A stretch of DNA of 12,283 nucleotides, taken from positions 1 through 12,283 of the forward strand of contig URSW01000030.1 in NCBI GenBank assembly GCA_900550625.1, written 5' to 3'. Source of the DNA: an uncultured Eubacteriales bacterium (GTDB lineage Bacteria > Bacillota > Clostridia > Oscillospirales > CAG-272). The translations under genes and the position numbers were made by a program. Numbering within the stretch: position 1 is the stretch's first letter; each line of letters opens with the position of its first letter. Below, piece by piece: positions 1 through 6,313 of the stretch. Under the pieces are notes generated by a model that searched no databases, was not told the origin of the DNA, and saw nothing but the letters and a program-made list of their open reading frames with translations.

Positions 1-17
1 AACTGAGCTAATGGCCC
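1..17 (-). tRNA. 5' end of a tRNA gene, cut by the window edge (probably tRNA-Ile)
   Basis: Read on the bottom strand from 17 down to 1 the sequence is GGGCCATTAGCTCAGTT. This fits the start of a tRNA exactly: a 7-base acceptor arm (GGGCCAT), T8, A9, the D-stem GCTC, then A14 G15 and the start of the D-loop. A strong promoter sits just upstream with only about 14 bases of leader, as expected for a tRNA or tRNA operon. The acceptor sequence resembles tRNA-Ile(GAT) of many Firmicutes, but the anticodon lies outside the window, so the amino acid is a guess. Confidence 0.75.
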
Positions 18-37
18 GAATGTATCGGACGAAGATT

Positions 38-66
38 ATTTTACCACAATGCGCCCCGATTGTCAA
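38..66 (-). promoter_or_regulatory. Sigma-A promoter driving the leftward tRNA
   Basis: On the bottom strand, -35 TTGACA (66-61) is followed by exactly 17 bases and -10 TAAAAT (43-38). The predicted transcription start is near 31, about 14 bases before the tRNA 5' end. Both boxes and the spacing are close to consensus, and position relative to the tRNA supports it. Confidence 0.8.
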
Positions 67-90
67 TACAAAAATAAACTTTTATTTTTT
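67..90. promoter_or_regulatory. A/T-rich inverted repeat, UP-element-like
   Basis: Arms AAAAATAAA (70-78) and TTTATTTTT (81-89) form a perfect 9-bp inverted repeat around CT. It lies immediately upstream of the -35 box of the leftward tRNA promoter, where RNA polymerase alpha subunits contact A/T-rich UP elements. That role is inferred from position and composition. An A/T-only stem is a poor terminator, though it ends in a T run on the top strand. Confidence 0.45.
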
Positions 91-124
91 CGAGAAAATT
101 GTGGGGCTTCGGTGATAATTCTTA

Positions 125-153
125 TTGACAGACGGACTCCGTTTTGCTATAAT
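125..153 (+). promoter_or_regulatory. Perfect-consensus sigma-A promoter for the HAD-GH36 unit
   Basis: TTGACA (125-130), a 17-base spacer and TATAAT (148-153) match the vegetative consensus without a mismatch. The expected start is near 160, giving a leader of about 90 bases before the chosen start codon at 252. The spacer contains an inverted repeat, ACGGA-C-TCCGT (132-142), between the two boxes. A consensus promoter on a carbohydrate gene usually needs a repressor, so this could be an operator; that part is inference. Confidence 0.85.
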
Positions 154-161
154 TAAAGTAC

Positions 162-193
162 AAACTTAAAATTCTTACTTAAAAACTTAAAAT
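162..193 (+). repeat. Two direct copies of AAACTTAAAAT, 21 bases apart
   Basis: AAACTTAAAAT occurs at 162-172 and again at 183-193. The start-to-start distance of 21 bases is two helical turns, and the first copy begins at the predicted transcription start. Two more CTTA units lie between the copies. The phasing fits a regulator-binding site on one face of the helix, but the tract is A/T-rich and could be chance. Confidence 0.35.
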
Positions 194-251
194 GACGGTG
201 ACACGCCGACGCGGAACGCAGCCGACGTATATCATCGGAAAGGAAGCTGCA

Positions 252-1076
252 ATGGCAAAGTTCAGCGGATACCTGATAGGAACGGATTTCGACGGAACGC
301 TTTCGCGGGACGGTACCGTCATGGCGCGGGACAGGGAATCGCTCCGGTATTTTCGCAGTGAGGGCGGAATATTCGGGATCGTGACCGGACGCAGCTATTC
401 TAATTCATATGAGCCCTTTCTCGATTGCCTCGGCAGTGAATTTGATTTTGTGATCTGTCAGAACGGCGGAGCCGCGTTTGATCCTTCGGGAGAGTTCGTT
501 TTCCGTCATTCGTTTCCCTCCCGAAGCGTGCTTCCCGTGTATGAATACGCAAGGTTGAACGGGCTCGGCGCGCTGTGCTGCTGCGCAGATCGTGATTTCT
601 TTTCCGTGAATCTTTCCGACTTGCCGTCCGACGGCAAGACCGATATCTCCGATATACTGAAGCTTGGGCGGATAGATCAGATGATAGCGATTCCCGATAC
701 ATTTCCCGTCCGCCGTGCGGCGGTTGAGCTTGAGGCGATCGCCGACGGACGCTTCGGGGTATTCAGAAATCACAGATCGATCGATATGCCGCCGCCCGGG
801 ATAACGAAGGCGACCGGGCTCGGTGAGATCGCCGGGCTTTTCGGGATCGATGAGGGCATGATATATACGGCGGGGGATAATTGGAACGATCTTCCCATGA
901 TTGCGGCTTTTCACGGATGCGCCGTCGAAAATGCCGAGGACGATGTGAAAAAGGCGGCGGAGATAATTGTTCCCGATATTGCCGCAATTGTGGAATACAT
1001 AGAAAAAACGGATGCCGCGGAGCATCCCGAAAATAAAACCATGCCGACTGAGGCGGCGGAACGGAGTTTTTTATGA
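252..1076 (+). CDS. Cof-type HAD-superfamily phosphatase (HAD-IIB)
   Basis: A 274-residue cytoplasmic phosphatase of the Cof/HAD-IIB family, which typically dephosphorylates sugar phosphates or small phosphorylated cofactors using an aspartyl-phosphate intermediate and Mg2+. Motif I is DFDGT at residues 12-16 (nucleophile D12, acid/base D14), motif II is the Thr of GIVTGRS (T45), motif III is probably K186 in ITKATGL, and motif IV is GDNWND (208-213). The C2-type cap lies between motifs II and III. I chose the start at 252 because GGAAAGGAAG sits just upstream at normal spacing. An in-frame ATG at 192 would add 20 residues that do not look like the family and has no ribosome site. The stop codon overlaps the next start by 4 bases (ATGA), so it is coupled to the GH36 gene. 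The true substrate cannot be read from the sequence; a sugar phosphate fits the neighbour. Confidence 0.88.
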   Translation: MAKFSGYLIGTDFDGTLSRDGTVMARDRESLRYFRSEGGIFGIVTGRSYSNSYEPFLDCLGSEFDFVICQNGGAAFDPSGEFVFRHSFPSRSVLPVYEYARLNGLGALCCCADRDFFSVNLSDLPSDGKTDISDILKLGRIDQMIAIPDTFPVRRAAVELEAIADGRFGVFRNHRSIDMPPPGITKATGLGEIAGLFGIDEGMIYTAGDNWNDLPMIAAFHGCAVENAEDDVKKAAEIIVPDIAAIVEYIEKTDAAEHPENKTMPTEAAERSFL

Positions 1077-3121
1077 ATGCTGAATTTCGCGTTACCGAAA
1101 AGGGACTTTGCATATACGCAGACGGGGAGGAGCTTATCTCCGGGATCTGCGGATATATCGAATATCCGGGTCACGATTTCAACGTGCTGAAGGTGAAGAA
1201 CGTCGGAGAGTGGAGCACCGACGGAGAAAGCGCATCCTGCGACAATATGACGGTTGAGCTTGCGCCGTGTCACGAAGGCTTTCTTGTGAGATCGACCTTC
1301 ACCAACCTTTGGGAGGGAATAGACGAGCCCGACGAGTTTACCGCCTTTGCGGGTGATCTTGCACGCACGGTGGAACGCGGTATCGTGAACCGATATACCG
1401 AAGCGAACGGCAACCGCGTTTGCGAGATGCAGTCTCAGATAGATACGGTGCATACCGTTTACAACGCGGTGTATGACAGCGCCGAAAATACTGTTTTCGA
1501 CACGACCGAAGGTGACAGCTTCGTTTTCGGTGCCGCAACATATGAAAAGTACTTTTCCGGAGTTACCTTCTCGCGCGAAGGACGCCTGACCGCGCATTGC
1601 CGTCCCGAGGCGCATCCGATCGGAACATCCGAAAAAATCACCTCCGAGTGGTTCTTCTTCTCCCCATGCGCGGACTGCGTGAGCGGACTCGAGGATTTCG
1701 CAAAAACGGTGTCTTCAATTGCGGGAGTCGAGCGCTCCGAGAGGGAGAATCCGTCGGGATTCTGTACATGGTACTATTACGCGGGACGGATCACTCCCGA
1801 TACCCTGCGTGACAATATGGCGGTGCTCGATCGTCACCGCGAGGATCTTCCCATAAAGTACATCCAGATAGACGACGGCTGGTACGACTGCTGGGGAAGC
1901 TGGATGCCGAACGGCAAATTCGGCGATATGAAGGCGATCGCGGACGAGATCAAATCTCACGGATATCTCCCCGGAATATGGCTTGCGCCGTTCGGATGCC
2001 ACCCGGGAGCGCAGGTCTTTGCGGATCATGAGGATTGGTTTGTTCACGTTCCCGGCGGCGGCGCGTGGCGCGAGCTTTCCTTCGACTTCACGAATCCCGA
2101 GGTGAGGGAGTATATCTCGTCGATATTCCGACGCATCTCGTACGATTGGGGCTTCCGCTATATCAAGATGGATATCATAACGGGTACGCTTGCCCCCGGC
2201 GCACATCACGATCCTTCCGCGACCGCACTCGAAAACTACCGCCTCGGACTGAAGACCATACGCGAATCGGTCACGCCCGATACGTTCCTTCTTGCGTGCA
2301 CTGCGCCTCTCGGCGGTGCGTGCGGACTTGTCGACGGAATGCGCGTTTCCTGTGACGTTTTTGAAAGATGGGAATCTCTCCGTGACGTATTCAATTCCGT
2401 TATCAAGAGATACTATTATCACAGAAACTACTTCCTTTGCGATGCCGATTGCCTCATAATCCGAAAGAAGGAGAATGAGGATGAGGAATGCTGGCGCCTC
2501 TGCACAAGAAGCGACGAGGAGATCAGGACGTATATAACCGCAATGGCGGCATCGGGCGGCATACTCATGCTTTCCGATAAGCTTCCGAACCTCGCGCCCG
2601 AGCAGCTTGAGCTTATTTCAAAGCTTTTCCCGATGACGCAGGAGGCGGCGCGCCCGCTCGACCTCATGGATTCCTTCATCCCCGGAGTTCTCGATTTCGG
2701 GGTGCGCGCGTCGGCTCGCACGGTTGCGTTTATCAACTGGGGAGATTCACCGCGCGACTTCTCCGTGGACTGCGGAGAATCCTTCGTCCGCGAATTTTGG
2801 TCGGGCGAAATGTCGGTGTTCTCCGGCGGAAAGTTTACATCCCGCGTTCAGCCCCATTGCGCGAAGGTGTTTGCGTTCACTCCGATCACATCTTCGGCGA
2901 TTGTCGGCAGCGATGCTTCGCTTGTCATGCAGTCTGAGTGGAGCGCTGACGGAGATGCCGTGAAAGGCAAATGCATAAAATCCGGAGAGCGCCTGTATGC
3001 GGCATCAAAAGGCAAAGGTCCGACCTCATCCGGGTGCAAAGTTTCGGCAATTGCAGAAAACGACGGATACACATTTTATGAGATCATCCCCGACGGGGAA
3101 GAGTACACCGTCGCTTTTTAA
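1073..3121 (+). CDS. GH36-type alpha-galactosidase-like glycoside hydrolase
   Basis: A 682-residue protein of the clan GH-D type (GH36 alpha-galactosidases and relatives), expected to release alpha-linked galactose from oligosaccharides by a retaining mechanism. It has an N-terminal beta-rich domain (about 1-215), a (beta/alpha)8 barrel (about 225-520) and a C-terminal beta domain. Barrel landmarks are YIQIDDGW (263-270), WLAPF (303-307), YIKMD with the likely nucleophile D367, and MRVSCD with the likely acid/base D428. CDADC (456-460) sits where many relatives have a W-x-NDPDC-like motif, so the substrate may differ from classic melibiose. No signal peptide or membrane segment is visible, so it should act in the cytoplasm on imported sugar. 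No transporter gene is adjacent. The start has GGAG 6 bases upstream and overlaps the HAD stop, giving translational coupling. Family assignment is firm; exact substrate is not. Confidence 0.85.
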   Translation: MNAEFRVTEKGLCIYADGEELISGICGYIEYPGHDFNVLKVKNVGEWSTDGESASCDNMTVELAPCHEGFLVRSTFTNLWEGIDEPDEFTAFAGDLARTVERGIVNRYTEANGNRVCEMQSQIDTVHTVYNAVYDSAENTVFDTTEGDSFVFGAATYEKYFSGVTFSREGRLTAHCRPEAHPIGTSEKITSEWFFFSPCADCVSGLEDFAKTVSSIAGVERSERENPSGFCTWYYYAGRITPDTLRDNMAVLDRHREDLPIKYIQIDDGWYDCWGSWMPNGKFGDMKAIADEIKSHGYLPGIWLAPFGCHPGAQVFADHEDWFVHVPGGGAWRELSFDFTNPEVREYISSIFRRISYDWGFRYIKMDIITGTLAPGAHHDPSATALENYRLGLKTIRESVTPDTFLLACTAPLGGACGLVDGMRVSCDVFERWESLRDVFNSVIKRYYYHRNYFLCDADCLIIRKKENEDEECWRLCTRSDEEIRTYITAMAASGGILMLSDKLPNLAPEQLELISKLFPMTQEAARPLDLMDSFIPGVLDFGVRASARTVAFINWGDSPRDFSVDCGESFVREFWSGEMSVFSGGKFTSRVQPHCAKVFAFTPITSSAIVGSDASLVMQSEWSADGDAVKGKCIKSGERLYAASKGKGPTSSGCKVSAIAENDGYTFYEIIPDGEEYTVAF

Positions 3122-3223
3122 GGCGACGCGGCTTGCCGCGCCGGGAAATCCGGGAAACGCATAGCGGGCAGTGTTCCGCTGCGGAGGTTTTTCCGTCGGG
3201 CAGCATAAAGAAAGGCGGTTCAT
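3122..3223. other. GC-rich structured spacer between the GH36 gene and rbfA
   Basis: This 102-base gap has no gene. It contains a hairpin with arms CGCGG (3127-3131) and CCGCG (3136-3140) around a CTTG loop, a direct repeat CCGGGAAA (3141-3148 and 3150-3157), and a weaker stem AGCGG/CCGCT starting near 3164. A short T run follows near 3188 but is not directly attached to a strong stem, so no convincing terminator is seen. I found no clear sigma-A promoter for rbfA. The ribosome site AAAGG (3211-3215) lies 8 bases before the rbfA start. Confidence 0.4.
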
Positions 3224-3613
3224 ATGGCAAATTACAGACGCGGCAGAGTCAACGAGGCAGTCTGCAACGAGGTCTCGCAGATCATGCGCGATGTCAAGGA
3301 CTCGCGTCTTGACGGCGTGATGATAACTGTGACGGGAGCGGATGTTACTCCCGATCTCAAGTATGCGAAGATATATTATTCCTGCATCGGGGAATTCGAT
3401 GCAAAGGAGGTCGCGCGCGGACTGAAAAGTGCCTCGGCGTTTGTGAGATCGCAGCTTGCGCGCAGGCTCAATATGCGGCAGACGCCGGAGATCACGTTTG
3501 TTTTCGACGAGTCGGTCGAGCGCGGCGCTCATATAAACAAAATAATACAGAGCATTGAGAAGGAAAGTAAAGCAGGACCGGATACCATCGAGGACGGTGA
3601 AAACGAAGAATGA
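3224..3613 (+). CDS. rbfA: Ribosome-binding factor A
   Basis: A 129-residue RbfA, the KH-like factor that binds the immature 30S subunit and helps mature the 5' end of 16S rRNA, important in cold growth. The family pattern runs the whole length: basic R-R-G-R-V-N start, the D-P-D-L-K-like stretch VTPDLKYAKIYYS (41-53), LKSASAFVRSQL (67-78) and TPEITFVFDESVERGAHI (87-104). The inter-helix kink, usually Ala-x-Gly, reads A70-S71-A72 here. The acidic, glycine-containing tail after residue 115 is variable in the family. It heads a tight cluster: its stop overlaps the nrnA start by 4 bases. infB, its usual upstream neighbour, is missing. Start choice is clear, with AAAGG at good spacing. Confidence 0.95.
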   Translation: MANYRRGRVNEAVCNEVSQIMRDVKDSRLDGVMITVTGADVTPDLKYAKIYYSCIGEFDAKEVARGLKSASAFVRSQLARRLNMRQTPEITFVFDESVERGAHINKIIQSIEKESKAGPDTIEDGENEE

Positions 3614-4629
3614 GCACCTTCCGTACTCTCGGCATTGAAGAAATTTCGCATCGTATAAGCGGTGCCGACGCACTTATCGTATGTCATACAAGCCCCGACG
3701 GCGACACGGTCGGAAGCGCATTTGCGCTTGCCGAAATCATACGCCTGACGGGAGGAGACGCCCGCGTGGTCTGTTCGGAAACCTTCCCTGACAGATTTTC
3801 GTTCATGACGCGAGGTGAGAGCGGGGAATACCGCGACGGAGAAGAGAACGGAAAAACGCTGATCTGTGTTGACGTTGCCTCTCCCGCACAGCTTGGGCGG
3901 CTGACGCACCTTGCGGCGAAAGCCGATATCATGATCGATCACCACGGCACGGGCGAGATCTTTTCGGACGGGCTTGTCGATCCGGATGCCGCCGCCGCAG
4001 GTATCATTGTATACGATATATATAAATTCATGCGGGAAAGCGGTGCCGTTCCCGAAAGCGCATACACCGCGCGGATGCTGTACGCGGCGGTATCGTCGGA
4101 TACGGGCAGCTTCCGCTACGCGAATACGGACGCGCGCGCCCATCTTTGCGCGGCATATCTCGTCGGGATAATAAATTCCGACAAAGACGGCGAGGACACC
4201 GCGCAGATCGCGCGGCTCCTGTTCGATTCAAAAACCGTATCTGAGCTTCGCGCGCAGGCTTTGGCATCAAAGAATCTGCACCTTCTCTGCGGCACCTCGG
4301 TCGCACTTACCGTTATAACGCAGTCCGATCTTGAAAGTGCCGGGCTGACGTGGGAGGACTGCTCCGCGGTCGTTGACATCCCGCGAAGCGTGCGCGGCGC
4401 GCTTATCGGAGTGGCGGCGAAGGAAAAAACGCCGGGCGAGTACCGCATATCGTGCCGTTCAAACTGCGCAGCCGATGTCGCCGCGGTATGCGCTTCGTTC
4501 GGCGGCGGAGGACACACAAGAGCGGCGGGGGCAACGGTGCGCGCATCGTCTCCCGATGAGCTGATCGCACGGATAACGCCTCCCCTTGAGGCTGCGGTAA
4601 AGGAGAACAGGAATGCAGAACGGGCATAA
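3610..4629 (+). CDS. nrnA: DHH/DHHA1 phosphoesterase, NrnA-like nanoRNase / pAp phosphatase
   Basis: A 339-residue DHH-family phosphoesterase. NrnA proteins degrade 2-5 nucleotide RNAs left by RNA decay and dephosphorylate pAp from sulfur metabolism. The metal-binding motifs are all present: HTSPDGD (26-32), ICVDVA with D88, DHH (110-112) and SSDTGSF with D164. The C-terminal DHHA1 domain carries GGGGHTRAAG (298-307), which binds nucleotide substrate. Length and order match the family. The start overlaps the rbfA stop (ATGA) and has no good ribosome site of its own, suggesting translational coupling. Its 3' end overlaps truB by 17 bases. The order rbfA-nrnA-truB is a known Firmicutes arrangement. 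Cyclic-dinucleotide (GdpP-type) activity is unlikely as there is no PAS/GGDEF part. Confidence 0.92.
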   Translation: MSTFRTLGIEEISHRISGADALIVCHTSPDGDTVGSAFALAEIIRLTGGDARVVCSETFPDRFSFMTRGESGEYRDGEENGKTLICVDVASPAQLGRLTHLAAKADIMIDHHGTGEIFSDGLVDPDAAAAGIIVYDIYKFMRESGAVPESAYTARMLYAAVSSDTGSFRYANTDARAHLCAAYLVGIINSDKDGEDTAQIARLLFDSKTVSELRAQALASKNLHLLCGTSVALTVITQSDLESAGLTWEDCSAVVDIPRSVRGALIGVAAKEKTPGEYRISCRSNCAADVAAVCASFGGGGHTRAAGATVRASSPDELIARITPPLEAAVKENRNAERA

Positions 4630-5533
4630 CATGGGAACCGAGCCGTGCGGTGTTATCGTAATGGATAAGCACGAAGGGGTAAGCTCCTTCCGCATGATAC
4701 AGATACTCCGGAAGATGTTCGACACCAAAAAGGTCGGGCATACGGGAACGCTTGATCCGCTGGCAACGGGAGTTCTTCCCGTGCTCGTCGGACGCGCGGT
4801 CAAAGCGTCCGAGTACATAATGAGCGAGGATAAGGAATATTCCGCCGTGATGCGCCTCGGAATTGAGACCGATACCGAGGACATAACGGGAAACGTAATT
4901 CGCTCGGACAGTGCGATCCCGGGAGAGGATGAGGTGTACCGCGTCTGCGAGAGTTTTTGCGGCGAGATCAGTCAGATACCGCCGATGTACTCGGCGATCT
5001 GGCAGGACGGACGCCGCCTCCACGAGATAGCGCGCGAGGGCGGAGTAGTCGAGCGCGAGGCAAGAAAGGTGACGGTAAGCCGCCTCCGCGTAAAGAAGAT
5101 CGACGAGGCGACATACTCGCTTGACGTCGCCTGCTCAAAGGGAACATATATAAGAACGCTTTGCGCGGATATCGGAAAAGCGCTCGGCTGCGGCGCCGCG
5201 ATGGCATCGCTCCGACGGACGAGATCGGGAAATTTCACTCTCGACAGAGCGCATACGATCGCCGAACTTGAAGACCTCAGCGTTGAGGAGCGGCGGGCGC
5301 TGCTCCTTCCGGTGGAGAGCGCATTCGTTCAGTACCGCGAGATCGAGCTCAGTGATTTCTATCATCGGCTTGCATCGTGCGGTGCGGAGATATATCTGAA
5401 GAAGATCTGCACTCACGCGGAGCCCGGAGAGACCGTGCGCATGAAGCACGACGGAGAATTCTTCGCACTCGGCAGAGTCGAAGAATTTCCCGATGGCACG
5501 GCGATACGTCCGGTGAAGCAGTTCGTCCTGTGA
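4613..5533 (+). CDS. truB: tRNA pseudouridine(55) synthase
   Basis: A 306-residue TruB, which converts U55 of the tRNA T-loop to pseudouridine and acts as a tRNA chaperone. The N-terminal motif GVIVMDKHEGVSSF (13-26) is followed by VGHTGTLDPLATGVLPV (41-57), where D48 is the catalytic aspartate. Y76 in KEYSAVM matches the conserved active-site tyrosine, and SKGTYIRTL marks the late catalytic-core motif. The last 80 residues form the TruB C-terminal/PUA-like tRNA-binding region. I chose 4613 because AAAGGAG (4599-4605) lies 7 bases upstream inside the nrnA 3' end. The alternative ATG at 4631 would remove six non-conserved residues. ribF, which usually follows truB in Firmicutes, is absent; a two-component system comes next, with no clear terminator between. 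Confidence 0.95.
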   Translation: MQNGHNMGTEPCGVIVMDKHEGVSSFRMIQILRKMFDTKKVGHTGTLDPLATGVLPVLVGRAVKASEYIMSEDKEYSAVMRLGIETDTEDITGNVIRSDSAIPGEDEVYRVCESFCGEISQIPPMYSAIWQDGRRLHEIAREGGVVEREARKVTVSRLRVKKIDEATYSLDVACSKGTYIRTLCADIGKALGCGAAMASLRRTRSGNFTLDRAHTIAELEDLSVEERRALLLPVESAFVQYREIELSDFYHRLASCGAEIYLKKICTHAEPGETVRMKHDGEFFALGRVEEFPDGTAIRPVKQFVL

Positions 5534-5590
5534 GGATACGCCGATTGGAAAAGTAAATACGGGTGTGCGAAAGATGCCCCCGAAAAATAA

Positions 5591-5626
5591 AAGGAAAGGA
5601 AGCCTTTTTATAAAGGCAGGGAACCC
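5591..5626 (+). promoter_or_regulatory. Leader hairpin flanked by two Shine-Dalgarno-like tracts, before the response regulator
   Basis: A polypurine tract, AAGGAAAGGAAG, ends at 5602 and runs straight into a perfect hairpin: GCCTTT (5602-5607), loop TTAT, AAAGGC (5612-5617). Right after it lies AGGGA (5618-5622), 7 bases before the start at 5630 and partly in the small palindrome GGGAACCC. Either tract could recruit ribosomes. Use of the upstream one would need the hairpin to fold. No clear -35/-10 pair is visible in 5534-5629. Confidence 0.5.
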
Positions 5627-5629
5627 AAA

Positions 5630-6313
5630 ATGAAAATCATGATTGCCGAAGACGAGATCGAAATGTCGAATGTGCTGGTGAAGATACTTCGCCACAACCG
5701 CTATTCGGTTGATGCGGTGTATGACGGCGAAACAGCCGTCAAGTATGCGGAGGCGGGAACCTACGACGCCATTGTTGTTGACATAATGATGCCCAAGCTC
5801 GACGGATTGCAGGTCGTAAAGACGCTTCGCGCACACGGATGCGATACGCCCGTTATGATCCTTACCGCGAAATCAGAGCTTGAAGATAAGGTCGAAGGGC
5901 TTGACTCGGGTGCAGACGATTATATGACCAAGCCGTTTATGATGTCCGAATTTCTTGCGAGAGTTCGCGCACTCACTCGCCGCCGCTCGACCATAGGACC
6001 TCAGGTTCTCACTTACGGGGATTTGAGCCTTGACAGTGCAACCTACGAGCTTATCTGCGGAGAAAAGCGCTCCAGACTTACAGCGAAGGAGTATCAGATC
6101 ATGGAGCTCCTCATGGAGAATGCCGGACGCCTTATCTCCACCGAGCAGATCATGGACCGCATCTGGGGCTTTGAGTCCGCGTCCGAGATAAACGTCGTGT
6201 GGGTAAACATATCCTATCTGCGCCGCAAGCTCAAGGAGCTCGGCTCGAGAGTCGTTATCAGTTCTCACCGCGGAATCGGATATACTCTGCGTGATTCCGA
6301 GCCCGAAGAATGA
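5630..6313 (+). CDS. OmpR/PhoB-family response regulator
   Basis: A 227-residue DNA-binding response regulator. The receiver domain (1-117) has the acidic pair E7/D8, phospho-acceptor D51 in VVDIMMP, T79 in the ILTAK strand and K101 in KPF. The C-terminal winged helix (about 125-222) has the typical LTAKEYQIMELLMENAGRLIS segment, then a recognition-helix region NVVWVNISYLRRKL and the GIGYTL hairpin. It should bind direct repeats when phosphorylated by the kinase encoded directly downstream, which its stop overlaps by 4 bases. It begins 96 bases after truB without an obvious terminator between, so read-through from the rbfA cluster is possible. The regulated genes are unknown; a target in this window cannot be named. 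Confidence 0.95.
   Translation: MKIMIAEDEIEMSNVLVKILRHNRYSVDAVYDGETAVKYAEAGTYDAIVVDIMMPKLDGLQVVKTLRAHGCDTPVMILTAKSELEDKVEGLDSGADDYMTKPFMMSEFLARVRALTRRRSTIGPQVLTYGDLSLDSATYELICGEKRSRLTAKEYQIMELLMENAGRLISTEQIMDRIWGFESASEINVVWVNISYLRRKLKELGSRVVISSHRGIGYTLRDSEPEE

Noticed and set aside
192..251. In-frame ATG at 192 as the start of the HAD phosphatase
   Set aside because: No ribosome site before it, it overlaps the A/T-rich repeat, and the extra 20 residues are basic and unlike the family; GGAAAGGAAG supports 252.
160..251. Riboswitch in the HAD-GH36 leader
   Set aside because: Only about 90 bases with short weak stems; no known riboswitch core is recognisable.
911..2422. Long bottom-strand open frames opposite the HAD and GH36 genes
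   Set aside because: No ribosome sites or family motifs; the top-strand genes have full catalytic motifs.
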